A stretch of DNA of 49,369 nt from contig CAIZWU010000105.1 of NCBI GenBank assembly GCA_903936775.1, forward strand, positions 1 to 49,369, in the 5' to 3' direction. Origin of the DNA: an uncultured bacterium (lineage in GTDB: Bacteria; Verrucomicrobiota; Verrucomicrobiia; Verrucomicrobiales; V1-33). The position numbers were made by a program, and so were the translations under genes. Positions 35,993 to 44,083 of the stretch are shown here, in pieces. The notes below the pieces were generated by a model that was not told the origin of the DNA, searched no databases, and saw only the letters and a list, made by a program, of their open reading frames with translations. How positions within the stretch are numbered: the first letter of the stretch is position 1; each line of letters opens with the position of its first letter.

Positions 35993-36757
35993 ATGAAAAC
36001 ACCCATCTCATCCACATTCTTCTTCACGGCCGGTTTATGTTTTTCCATGGCCCTGCCCTTGGCCGCCCAGGGGCCAGGCCCGGGACGTGGTCCCGGAGGC
36101 CGCGGGAGCGGTTCCGGGGGCGGTTCCGGGGGCGGCCCTGGCATGGGTGGCTTTCAGGACGCCATCCACCAGCTTTTTGAGAATCATGCCAAGATCAAGC
36201 GCACCGTCGAAGTGACGGACGCCGGCTACAAATCACGCACGGTTTCCGAAGATCCGGAAGTCGCGAAGACGCTGCAGAAACATGTCAGAGAGATGCGCGA
36301 GCGTCTCGGCGCCGGCATGATGATCCGCCGCTGGGATCCGGCTTTTGCGGAGCTGGTTGAGCACTATCAGGATTTGGAGCACGACTTCAAGGAAGTGCCG
36401 GGCGGCGTGGAGATGATCGCCCGGGGCAAAACGCCGGAAGCCGTCAAAGTGGCGCAGAACCACGCCAGGATTGTGAGTGGTTTCGTGGAGAAAGGTCCGG
36501 AGCAAATGCATGAATCGCATCCCCGCGCTCTTGGCAGCGAAAAGCCAGCCGCTCCGGCCCCCGGGGCCACCCCGGCAGTCTGCCCCGAATGCAAGGAGAA
36601 GCCCAAGGCTGGCTGTCCGGATTGCCCGCCGGCTGCCGGTAAATCCGATGGTCCCGCCAAGCCCGCCCCCGCGGCCAAGGCAGACTGTCCGAAATGCCGG
36701 CAGGCCCCGGCTGGAGAGGCCCCAGCTGCCGGGAAGGACGCTCCGCAGCCACATTGA
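35993..36757 (+). CDS. exported protein with duplicated domain and three CxxC motifs
   Basis: 254 residues. After the signal peptide (SSTFFFTAGLCFSMALPLAA) comes a Gly-rich linker (27-53). Residues about 62-115 and 122-177 are two copies of one domain: FENHAKIKRTVEVTDAGYKS with DPEVAKTLQKHVREM, and VEHYQDLEHDFKEVPGGVEM with TPEAVKVAQNHARIV. The Pro/Ala-rich tail holds CPEC (197-200), CPDC (208-211) and CPKC (232-235), good candidates for binding soft metals or metalloids in the periplasm. The function is not established. The gene starts four bases after the Kelch-protein stop, within the ars/RND/YeeE cluster. Confidence 0.75.
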   Translation: MKTPISSTFFFTAGLCFSMALPLAAQGPGPGRGPGGRGSGSGGGSGGGPGMGGFQDAIHQLFENHAKIKRTVEVTDAGYKSRTVSEDPEVAKTLQKHVREMRERLGAGMMIRRWDPAFAELVEHYQDLEHDFKEVPGGVEMIARGKTPEAVKVAQNHARIVSGFVEKGPEQMHESHPRALGSEKPAAPAPGATPAVCPECKEKPKAGCPDCPPAAGKSDGPAKPAPAAKADCPKCRQAPAGEAPAAGKDAPQPH

Positions 36758-36780
36758 GGGAAAACACCGCCACCCACTTT

Positions 36781-36882
36781 ATGACTATTAATTCTCTGTC
36801 CGCCGCCGGACCCGCGCCTGCGGTCAGCCCTCTGAAACTGCAGGACCGTGCCGGCATCACGTTTGAACCAATCCATTCCTGA
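36781..36882 (+). CDS. possible small ORF of 33 codons between cluster genes
   Basis: ATG at 36781 (MTINSLSAAGPAPAVSPLKL...) to TGA at 36882. It fills the only larger gap in this part of the cluster and ends seven bases before the YeeE-type start. Its junction TGA-ATCC-CTC-ATG copies those of the two neighbouring gene pairs, which suggests it is translated and coupled. There is no visible ribosome binding site and no homology I recognise. Confidence 0.25.
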   Translation: MTINSLSAAGPAPAVSPLKLQDRAGITFEPIHS

Positions 36883-36889
36883 ATCCCTC

Positions 36890-37411
36890 ATGAAAACCTA
36901 TCGTTGGAATCCTTATCTCGTGGGTGCGCTGATCGGCGTGCTCAGTATCCTTACCTTCTCGCTGGTGGACAAGCCGATCGGCATGTCCACCGGGATCGCG
37001 CAGGCCTCCGGCGCGTGCGCCCTGCCGGTGCTGGGCAGCGCGGGCGTGGCGGCGAATACCTACTGGGCCAAGAAGGCGGTGCCCGCATGGGACTACGGCA
37101 GTTTGTTCGTCCTGGGCACGTTGTTCGGGGCGTTTGTCAGCGCTGTAGTGAGCGGCAGCTTCAAGCTGGAAAGCGTGCCGTCGGTCTGGCGTGAGCGTTT
37201 CGGCCCATCGGTGATCAAACGCATGGCGGCCGCCTTCCTCGGCGGGGTGGTCATCATCTTCGGCGCCCGGCTGGCCGATGGCTGCACCAGCGGACACGGC
37301 ATCAGCGGGTCGTTGCAGCTCGCGGTCAGCAGCTGGACCTTTTTCATCGTGATGTTCGCCACCGGGGCCGTCACCGCCTTTATCCTCTTCCGTCACCGTC
37401 CCCAATCCTGA
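36890..37411 (+). CDS. YeeE/YedE family sulfur transporter, first half protein
   Basis: 173 residues with four or five membrane segments. Conserved signature LADGCTSGHGISGSLQLAVS carries the Cys that in YeeE (TsuA) passes thiosulfate through the membrane. IGMSTGIAQASGACALPVL supplies a further Cys-containing segment. In full-length YeeE/YedE proteins this half is fused to a second similar half; here the second half is the next gene, five bases downstream. Probable load: thiosulfate or a related reduced sulfur compound. The start at 36890 (MKTYRWNP) is preferred over 36848. Confidence 0.86.
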   Translation: MKTYRWNPYLVGALIGVLSILTFSLVDKPIGMSTGIAQASGACALPVLGSAGVAANTYWAKKAVPAWDYGSLFVLGTLFGAFVSAVVSGSFKLESVPSVWRERFGPSVIKRMAAAFLGGVVIIFGARLADGCTSGHGISGSLQLAVSSWTFFIVMFATGAVTAFILFRHRPQS

Positions 37412-37416
37412 ATCCT

Positions 37417-38007
37417 ATGAACTCCATTCTATCATTTATCACCGGTCCAAATCTGCTGTGGGCCGGATTGGCCTTTGGTTTTCTTTTTGGCGTGCTGCTG
37501 CACAGTGGCGGCGTGGCTGATTACAATGTCATCGTGAAGCAGTTCCTGTTCCGCGACTTCACGGTGCTGAAGGTCATGTTCACCGCCATCGTGGTCGGTG
37601 GCGTGGGCATTTTTATCCTGCACGGGCAGGGGTTGGTAAACTTCCACATCAAGCCCGCGGCCATGCTCGCGGTGGTGTCAGGCGCCGCGCTCTTTGGCAT
37701 CGGCATGGTCATCTATGGTTATTGCCCCGGCACCGGGGTGGCCGCCATCGCGGCCGGGAAGCTCGACGCCCTGGTCGGTTTCCTGGGGATGCTAGCCGGA
37801 GCGGCCCTCTATGCGTTCAGTTATGACTGGATCGCCGCCAACATCCTGCCGGTGGGCGATCTCGGCAAAAAGAGACTGCCCCAACTCGCCACCCTGCCCG
37901 AATGGGTCTGGTATGCCGGACTGGTCGTGATGGCAGGGGTTGTCTTTGCCGTCGTGGCCCGGGTGGAAAAGAAATCCGCACCATCAACCCTCTCAAAAGA
38001 ACCATGA
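37417..38007 (+). CDS. YeeE/YedE family sulfur transporter, second half protein
   Basis: 196 residues with about five membrane segments. LLWAGLAFGFLFGVLLHSGG, FGIGMVIYGYCPGTGVAAIA and AGKLDALVGFLGMLAGAALY are typical of the second YeeE/YedE half; the Cys of GYCPG is the conserved one. It would assemble with the 36890 product into a complete transporter in the inner membrane. The stop overlaps the ATG of the DUF302 gene, so all three are coupled. Confidence 0.87.
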   Translation: MNSILSFITGPNLLWAGLAFGFLFGVLLHSGGVADYNVIVKQFLFRDFTVLKVMFTAIVVGGVGIFILHGQGLVNFHIKPAAMLAVVSGAALFGIGMVIYGYCPGTGVAAIAAGKLDALVGFLGMLAGAALYAFSYDWIAANILPVGDLGKKRLPQLATLPEWVWYAGLVVMAGVVFAVVARVEKKSAPSTLSKEP

Positions 38008-38393
38008 ATCCCCAATACATCGTCGAAACCACCAAGTCCCCGGCCCAGGCCGTGGCGGATCTTGAAGCCTCGGTCAAACAGCACGGTTATGGAGTGCTCC
38101 ATATCCATGACCTCCGGCAAACCCTTGCCGGCAAAGGTTTCGAACTGCCCAACGCCTGTCACATTCTGGAAGTGTGCAACCCAAAGCAAGCGGCTGCGGT
38201 CCTGGCTGCTGACATGTCCATGAACCTGGCCCTGCCGTGCCGGATCTCGGTGTATGGGGATGCTGGCAAAACCCTGATCGGCATGGTGCGGCCCACCGTG
38301 CTGCTGGCTTCGCTGTCCGGGGCGGCCGGGTTGCAGGAAATTGCTGAACAAGTGGAGCAGGAAACCATCGCCATCATTGAAGCGGCCAAGTGA
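38004..38393 (+). CDS. DUF302 family protein
   Basis: 129 residues. AVADLEASVKQHGYGVLHIH, DLRQTLAGKGFELPNACHIL, EVCNPKQAAAVLAADMSMNL, LPCRISVYGDAGKTLIGMVR and PTVLL cover the whole DUF302 domain, a small alpha/beta fold often found beside sulfur and metal genes. There is no signal peptide, so it is cytoplasmic. Cysteines in NACHILEVCNP and LPCRI could bind thiols or metals, but the function is unknown. The start overlaps the YedE stop (ATGA), and its own stop overlaps the next start (GTGA). Confidence 0.9.
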   Translation: MNPQYIVETTKSPAQAVADLEASVKQHGYGVLHIHDLRQTLAGKGFELPNACHILEVCNPKQAAAVLAADMSMNLALPCRISVYGDAGKTLIGMVRPTVLLASLSGAAGLQEIAEQVEQETIAIIEAAK

Positions 38394-38578
38394 ATCTGCC
38401 CCCCTCTCTGATGATACGCCTCCTTCTTCCCGTCGCCATCGGCGCCATTCTGGGTTCGCTGCTTGGTTATTTCGGCCAATGCCATTCCGGCACCTGTCCC
38501 CTCACTTCGACCTGGTGGCGCGGAGCCATCTACGGTGGCGTGATGGGGTTCCTGTTTGGCCTGGGCTCCCGCCCGTGA
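38390..38578 (+). CDS. small membrane protein, DUF6132 family
   Basis: 62 residues. LLLPVAIGAILGSLLGYFGQ, CHSGTCPLTSTWWRGAIYGG and VMGFLFGLGS give two membrane helices around the conserved GQC.SGTCPLTS....GA.YG motif that marks DUF6132. The GTG start overlaps the DUF302 stop (GTGA); ATG at 38411 is an alternative. The family regularly accompanies rhodanese, YeeE/YedE or redox genes. The two cysteines (C-x4-C) at the membrane surface suggest a thiol or persulfide role, by inference. It is the last gene of the cluster. Confidence 0.83.
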   Translation: MNLPPSLMIRLLLPVAIGAILGSLLGYFGQCHSGTCPLTSTWWRGAIYGGVMGFLFGLGSRP

Positions 38579-38611
38579 AGCCCGATCTTCGCCGCTACTC
38601 CGTCTGCCTGC

Positions 38612-39765
38612 CTATTTCGCGGCAGCAGCGGGCGGGCTCACGGTCAGGCGGGCCGTGAGGGCCTTGAGTTTGGCCAGTTCCTCCGGTTGCTCCGGCAGCG
38701 GGCCTTTTTGCAGGGCGGGCAGGAGGTGGTCCCACACCACATTCAGTTCCCGCTGCATGTCGCCGGTGTCCGCAGTGATCGCCACCACCACATCCTGCTC
38801 CGGCAGTACGAGGCAGAATTGTCCGTCCTTCCCATCCCCGCGGTAGGCGCCGTGGCGGCAGCGCCAGAATTGGAACCCATAACCCTGCGCCCAGTCGGAT
38901 TCGTCAGGGTTTTCCGGCCGGCCGCATTGGGCACCTGCCGGGCCGAGGCCTGTTCCACCCACGGGGCCGGGATCAGGGACTTGCCCTGCCATTGCCCTTT
39001 TTGCAGGTAGAGCTGGCCAAATTTCGCAATGTCTTCGGTCCGCACCTTCAGCCCCCAGCCTCCAATGGTGTTCCCCTGCGGGCTGGGCGGCCATTCCGGA
39101 TGATCGATCCCCAGCGGGGCGAACAGGCGGGGCTGCAGATAATCCAGCACGGTCTCCCCGGTCACCTTCCTGACAATCGCTGACAGCATGTGCGTGCCCG
39201 GGGTATTGTATTGGAAATGGGTGCCCGGCGCATGAGGCACCGGATGGGCCAGGAAGGCCCGCACCCACGGTACCGTGTCCGTCAGGGAGAGCTTCACTTC
39301 GGTTTCGTGCCCGCAGGTCATGGTCAGCAAATCCCTCACCGTCATCGCCCGCAAATGGTCGGACACCTCCGCTGGGGCCTCCTCCGGGAAAAACTTCAGC
39401 ACCGGGTCCTCCAGCTTGAGTTTCCCATCCGCCATCGCCAGGCCCACCGCGGTGGAGGTGAAACTCTTGCTCAGCGACCACAGTTGATGGGCCGTTTCCG
39501 GAGTCTGCGGTTTCCACCACGCCTCCGCTACCACGTGACCATGCCGGATCAGCATGAAGCTGTGCATCGACTTCACCCCGCGGTCCGCCGCTTCCAGATA
39601 GGCCCGCACCCCGGCGGAGGAGACGCCCTGCGCCTCCGGCGTGCTCCGCGGCAGGGGACCCTGCGCTCCGGCCGTCCCCGCCGCCAGCAGCCAGACCCCG
39701 GCGAGGGCGGGCTTGAAAAGAAAGCGCAACAAGTTCCGGAACGGGAGAGAGGGCAGGGAGTTCAT
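38612..39765 (-). pseudogene. exported serine hydrolase (beta-lactamase class C-like), frameshifted
   Basis: Reading from ATG 39765: signal peptide, then PEAQGVSSAGVRAYLEAADR, the nucleophile motif SLSK (in LWSLSKSFTSTAVGLA), FQYNTPGTHMLSAIV (Tyr motif) and GLKVRTEDIAKFGQLYLQ. Near 38905-38925 (run GGCCGGCCGGAAAA) the conserved sequence jumps to another frame, which continues with PDESDWAQGYGFQFWRCRHG, AYRGDGKDGQFCLVLPEQDV and DHLLPAL to a stop at 38612. Each half matches serine hydrolases of the class C beta-lactamase/esterase family. A single base indel explains it; a sequencing error is equally possible. If real, the protein loses its last motif and is inactive. Confidence 0.8.
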
Positions 39766-40093
39766 GGGAGGAATAGGCAGGAATCGATCCGGCCAGCACA
39801 CTGGAATCCTGCTGGTCTGTCCAGGAAAACCTTTGTCCCCTTGGACTGTTGGGCCGGTTGGTCGATGCGCTGATCCTGCGGTCCTGCCTCGAGCGCTTCA
39901 TCCAAAGACGGAATGCGATCCTCCAGCAAACTGCAGAGTCGGAAGCGTGGCGGAATTTCTTAAAACAAGAGTAGTGGGATGCCCGGCAGGAGTGGCGGTG
40001 TGAATCCCCGGATTACGGCAGGAACTCCGGTGCCCAACCCTCCTTGAACCCGGAACTTGCGCAGGAGGGCGCACGGCCTACTTTGGACAACTT
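39766..40093. other. divergent promoter region
   Basis: 328 bases between the leftward serine hydrolase gene and the rightward propeller gene. A TACTTT box at 40079-40084 with TTGCGC sixteen bases before it could drive the rightward gene, with a very short leader. No gene or RNA seen. Confidence 0.35.
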
Positions 40094-41389
40094 ATGCTAT
40101 TCCGTGTCCTGCTCTCTGCTGGTTTCCTGACGGCTTCCCTGCTGCCGGCTGAGGATTGGGCGCACTGGCGGGGCCAGTCACGCGATGGCCATACCGCGGA
40201 GTCATCGGGTTGGGACGAAGGGACTTGGAACCTCCCGAAAGGACCGGTGAAAGCCTGGGAAATGGCTGCCGGGCAGGGAAGTTCCTCGCCGGTGGTCAGT
40301 GGCGGGAAGGTGTTCCTCACCGGTTGGGATGACGGCCGGGACACGCTGCGCTGTGTGGATCTGCGCAGCGGTAAAGTGCTATGGGAGCAATCGCTTCCCG
40401 CCCCGCGCTATGGGCGCCATGCGGTGGGCGACCAGGGATTTTACGGCGGGCCATCTGCCACCCCGGAGTTCGATGCGGCCACCGGCCTGCTCTATACTCT
40501 GGGATGTGATGGCGATCTGTGCGCTTGGCAGGCGGCGCAGGGTGGGCCGCCCGTTTGGGAGATGAATCTCCATGACAAATTCCAGATCAAACAACGTCCG
40601 GCGGTGACCAAACATGCCGACACGCAGCGCGACTACGGATTCACCAGTGCGCCGCTGGTGCAGGGGGACAGCCTGCTGGTGGAGGTTGGCTCCACCACCA
40701 CCGGCACGGTGGCCGCTTTCGACAAGCGCACCGGCCAGCTCCAATGGACCAGTGAATTGAAGGACCCGGCGGGCCATGCGGGCGGGATGCTGCCGCTCAC
40801 GGTGGAGGGAAAACCAGCTTTGGTGGTCTTCACTTCCCTCAATGTGGCCCTGATCAGTCTGGATGCCGCCAAGCCGGGGGCGACCCTTGCCCTGCGGTCA
40901 TGGCCGACCCGTTATGCCAACAACATGGCAACCCCGGTGGCGGTGGAGGGCGACGTGATCATCACCACCAAATGGACCAATCTCACCGCCCGGCTGCGCC
41001 CCACCCTGACCAAAGGTTGGGAGACGGTCTGGGAGGCGAAAAACCAGGGCAGCAATGTCACCACGCCGGTGCTGGCGGGAGGAAATCTGTATTTTGCCGT
41101 CCGGGGCCTGACCTGCATGGAGGCGGCCACCGGGAAGGTCCGGTGGAAGGATGGCCGCTTCAGTGACGCCACCTCCCTCATCGCCTGCGCCGACCAGCGC
41201 CTCATCACCTGGAGCAACAACGGGGACCTCGGGCTGGTTGACCTCCGCTCCCCGGGAACCTACCAGGAATTGGCCTGGCTGCCGCTTTTCGCGGAAGACA
41301 TGGCGTGGCCGCATGTGGTGCTCGCGGACCACCACCTGCTCTGCCGGGGGCATTCCGGAAAGCTGGTCTGTCTGCGGCTGGCGAAGTAG
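40094..41389 (+). CDS. exported PQQ-like beta-propeller protein
   Basis: 431 residues. The signal peptide MLFRVLLSAGFLTASLLPAE is followed at once by DWAHWRGQSRDGHTAES, the opening typical of exported PQQ-like (PQQ_2/YVTN type) repeat proteins. Blades include GGKVFLTGWDDGRDTLRCVD, LRSGKVLWEQSLP, DKRTGQLQWTSELKDPAGHA and TCMEAATGKVRWKDGRFSD. It has no cofactor-binding or catalytic residues that would show a dehydrogenase, so it is probably structural or ligand-binding. No operon partner. Confidence 0.85.
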   Translation: MLFRVLLSAGFLTASLLPAEDWAHWRGQSRDGHTAESSGWDEGTWNLPKGPVKAWEMAAGQGSSSPVVSGGKVFLTGWDDGRDTLRCVDLRSGKVLWEQSLPAPRYGRHAVGDQGFYGGPSATPEFDAATGLLYTLGCDGDLCAWQAAQGGPPVWEMNLHDKFQIKQRPAVTKHADTQRDYGFTSAPLVQGDSLLVEVGSTTTGTVAAFDKRTGQLQWTSELKDPAGHAGGMLPLTVEGKPALVVFTSLNVALISLDAAKPGATLALRSWPTRYANNMATPVAVEGDVIITTKWTNLTARLRPTLTKGWETVWEAKNQGSNVTTPVLAGGNLYFAVRGLTCMEAATGKVRWKDGRFSDATSLIACADQRLITWSNNGDLGLVDLRSPGTYQELAWLPLFAEDMAWPHVVLADHHLLCRGHSGKLVCLRLAK

Positions 41390-41646
41390 CCGGTTCACCG
41401 CTGATTCATTGGGATTTTTCCCAGTGGATTCGCCGCCGGGAGCATTAAAAGCGCATTATTTGCGTGGATACGCGATGCATGGGAGGGTGGTTTTCCGTAG
41501 AATAAAAATATGAAGAATTCTCTTCCGACTGGTTGCCTTGCCTTCAAGGCTGCCTTCCCCCGCGGTTTCCTGCCCTGACTATAGGGTGCCTGCCGGAGGA
41601 GGTTTTCCGGCAGCTGAACATCACGAGCCAACCAACCCTCAATCCC

Positions 41647-44073
41647 ATGAACGGTCCCACCCCATCCTCCTTCATTCGATGGTTTGCCGATATCACCATC
41701 GCCGATATTCCGTCGGTCGGCGGCAAGAATGCTTCCTTGGGCGAGATGGTGCGCGAGCTCGCCGGCAAAGGCGTGAGGGTGCCCGATGGTTTCGCCATCA
41801 CGGCGGAGGCATTCCGTTATTTTATCCGTGAAGCGAACCTGGATGCCTTCATCCGCACGACGCTGGCCGATCTCGACACGCGGGACATGGCGAATCTCAG
41901 CCAGCGGGGTCATGCCGTAAGACAGGCGATCCGCAGCGCCACCCTGCCGGAGGATCTGCAGCAACTCATCGGCACGGCGTATCTCCAGCTTCAGGGCGCG
42001 GCTGCGGTCCCGTTGGATGTGGCGGTGCGGTCCTCCGCCACCGCGGAGGATCTGCCGGATGCGAGCTTCGCCGGGCAACAGGAGACTTATCTCAATGTGC
42101 AGGGGCTGGCGGCCTTGCTGGAGACCTGCCAGCGTTGTTTTGCCTCACTTTTCACCGACCGGGCCATCAGTTACCGGGTGGACAAGGGATTCGACCACTT
42201 CAAGATCGCCCTCAGCATCGGCGTGCAGCGCATGGTGCGCTCCGATCTCGCCTGCTCCGGGGTGATGTTCACCATCGATACGGAGTCAGGCTTCCGCGAC
42301 GCCGTGCTCATCAGCGCGGCTTATGGGCTGGGGGAAAATGTGGTCCAGGGCTCGGTCACGCCCGATGAATACCTGGTCTTCAAAACCACCTTGAAGACCG
42401 GGCACCGGCCTATTCTGCAAAAGACCGTGGGCAGCAAGGAATTCAAACTCATCTACGACACCGGCGGAGGCAAGATGGTGAAGAACGTCCCCGTTTCACC
42501 GGGCGACCGGGTGAAACTGGCCCTGACGGATGACGAGATCCTCGAGCTCGCACGGTGGGGCTGCATCGTGGAGGATCATTATTCCGCCAAGCGCGGTCAC
42601 CCGGCGCCGATGGATCTGGAGTGGGCCAAGGACGGGAACACCGGTGAGTTGTTCATCGTCCAGGCCCGGCCCGAGACCGTGCAGTCGCGGCGGAATCCCG
42701 ATGTGTTGGAATCCTATCACCTGGGCCGGCGCAGTGCGGTGCTGGCCACCGGACGCAGCGTGGGGGAGAAGATTGCCACGGGGAAAGTGCGGGTGATCAG
42801 GAGCGCTGCCCAGATTGGCCAGTTCCAGGAAGGGGAGGTCCTCGTCACGGACAAGACCGATCCCGACTGGCAGCCTATCATGAAAAAGGCGGCTGCCATC
42901 ATCACGAACCGCGGAGGGCGCACCTGCCATGCGGCCATTGTCAGCCGCGAGCTCGGCGTGCCCGCCATCGTGGGCACCGTCGATGGCACGGAGGCGTTGC
43001 AGGATGGCCAGGTGGTCACGGTGAGCTGCGCTGAAGGCGATACCGGTTTTGTCTATGAAGGTGCCCTGACCTTTGACGTGACCCGCACCAGCCTCAAGGA
43101 ACTGGGCCATCCCCGCACCAAGGTGATGATGAATCTGGCCAACCCCGAGGAGGCCTTTTCCCTTTCCTTCATCCCCAACGACGGCGTCGGCCTCGCGCGG
43201 ATGGAGTTCATCATTACCAACTACATCAAGATCCATCCGCTGGCCCTGCTCGGGTTCGATCAGTTGGAAGACGCTGCCGCCAAGGCCGAAATCGCGCGCA
43301 TGACGGCGGGCTATCCTGACAAACCGCAGTTCTTTGTGGACAAGCTCGCCCAGGGCGTGGCCATGCTGGCTGCCGCCTTCTATCCAAAGGACGTCATCCT
43401 GCGTCTGAGCGATTTCAAATCGAACGAATATGCCAACCTCATCGGCGGCAGGGCCTTCGAGCCGGTCGAGGAGAATCCCATGATCGGATTCCGCGGCGCT
43501 TCCCGCTATTATCATCCCCGTTATCAGGCCGGCTTCGCGCTGGAGTGCCGTGCGGTGAAAAAAGTGCGGGAGGAAATGGGCCTCACCAATCTGAAGGTCA
43601 TGATCCCCTTCTGCCGCACCATCGGGGAAGGCCTCAAGGTGCAGGCCGAGATGGAAAAACACGGATTGAAGCGTGGGGTGAATGGCCTGGAGATTTACGT
43701 CATGTGCGAGATCCCCAGCAATGTGGTGCTGGCCGCCGGTTTTGCCGGGATTTTTGATGGCTTCAGCATCGGCTCCAATGACCTGACCCAGCTCATCCTG
43801 GGGGTGGACCGCGACAGCGAGATCGTGGCCCCGATTTTTGACGAACGGAATGAGGCTGTGAAAACCATGATCGCCCAGGTCATCGCCACCTGCCGCGCCC
43901 ACGGCTGCAAAATCGGAATTTGTGGTCAGGCCCCCAGCGATTACCCGGAGTTCGCGCAATTCCTCGTCGAGCAGCAGATTGACAGCATCTCCCTCAACCC
44001 TGATACCGTGTTGAAGACCACCCTCGCCATCCTGGCCACCGAAAAGACTGTCCCTGACGGATCTCATCCGTAA
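41647..44073 (+). CDS. ppsA: phosphoenolpyruvate synthase
   Basis: 808 residues. Converts pyruvate, ATP and water to phosphoenolpyruvate, AMP and phosphate for gluconeogenesis. The N-terminal ATP-grasp-type domain has SVGGKNASLGEMVRELAGKG, VRVPDGFAITAEAFRYFI, VAVRSSATAEDLPDASFAGQ and QETYLNV. The swivelling phosphohistidine domain has GGRTCHAAIVSRELGVPAIV with His428. The C-terminal TIM barrel has ENPMIGFRGASRYYHP, MCEIPSNVVLAAGFAGIFDG, FSIGSNDLTQLILGVDRD and the end motif GICGQAPSDYPEF. This matches PpsA, not PpdK. The start at 41647 is chosen because upstream residues to 41533 are not conserved. The stress-protein gene follows ten bases after the stop. Confidence 0.95.
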   Translation: MNGPTPSSFIRWFADITIADIPSVGGKNASLGEMVRELAGKGVRVPDGFAITAEAFRYFIREANLDAFIRTTLADLDTRDMANLSQRGHAVRQAIRSATLPEDLQQLIGTAYLQLQGAAAVPLDVAVRSSATAEDLPDASFAGQQETYLNVQGLAALLETCQRCFASLFTDRAISYRVDKGFDHFKIALSIGVQRMVRSDLACSGVMFTIDTESGFRDAVLISAAYGLGENVVQGSVTPDEYLVFKTTLKTGHRPILQKTVGSKEFKLIYDTGGGKMVKNVPVSPGDRVKLALTDDEILELARWGCIVEDHYSAKRGHPAPMDLEWAKDGNTGELFIVQARPETVQSRRNPDVLESYHLGRRSAVLATGRSVGEKIATGKVRVIRSAAQIGQFQEGEVLVTDKTDPDWQPIMKKAAAIITNRGGRTCHAAIVSRELGVPAIVGTVDGTEALQDGQVVTVSCAEGDTGFVYEGALTFDVTRTSLKELGHPRTKVMMNLANPEEAFSLSFIPNDGVGLARMEFIITNYIKIHPLALLGFDQLEDAAAKAEIARMTAGYPDKPQFFVDKLAQGVAMLAAAFYPKDVILRLSDFKSNEYANLIGGRAFEPVEENPMIGFRGASRYYHPRYQAGFALECRAVKKVREEMGLTNLKVMIPFCRTIGEGLKVQAEMEKHGLKRGVNGLEIYVMCEIPSNVVLAAGFAGIFDGFSIGSNDLTQLILGVDRDSEIVAPIFDERNEAVKTMIAQVIATCRAHGCKIGICGQAPSDYPEFAQFLVEQQIDSISLNPDTVLKTTLAILATEKTVPDGSHP

Positions 44074-44083
44074 ACTCAATTCC

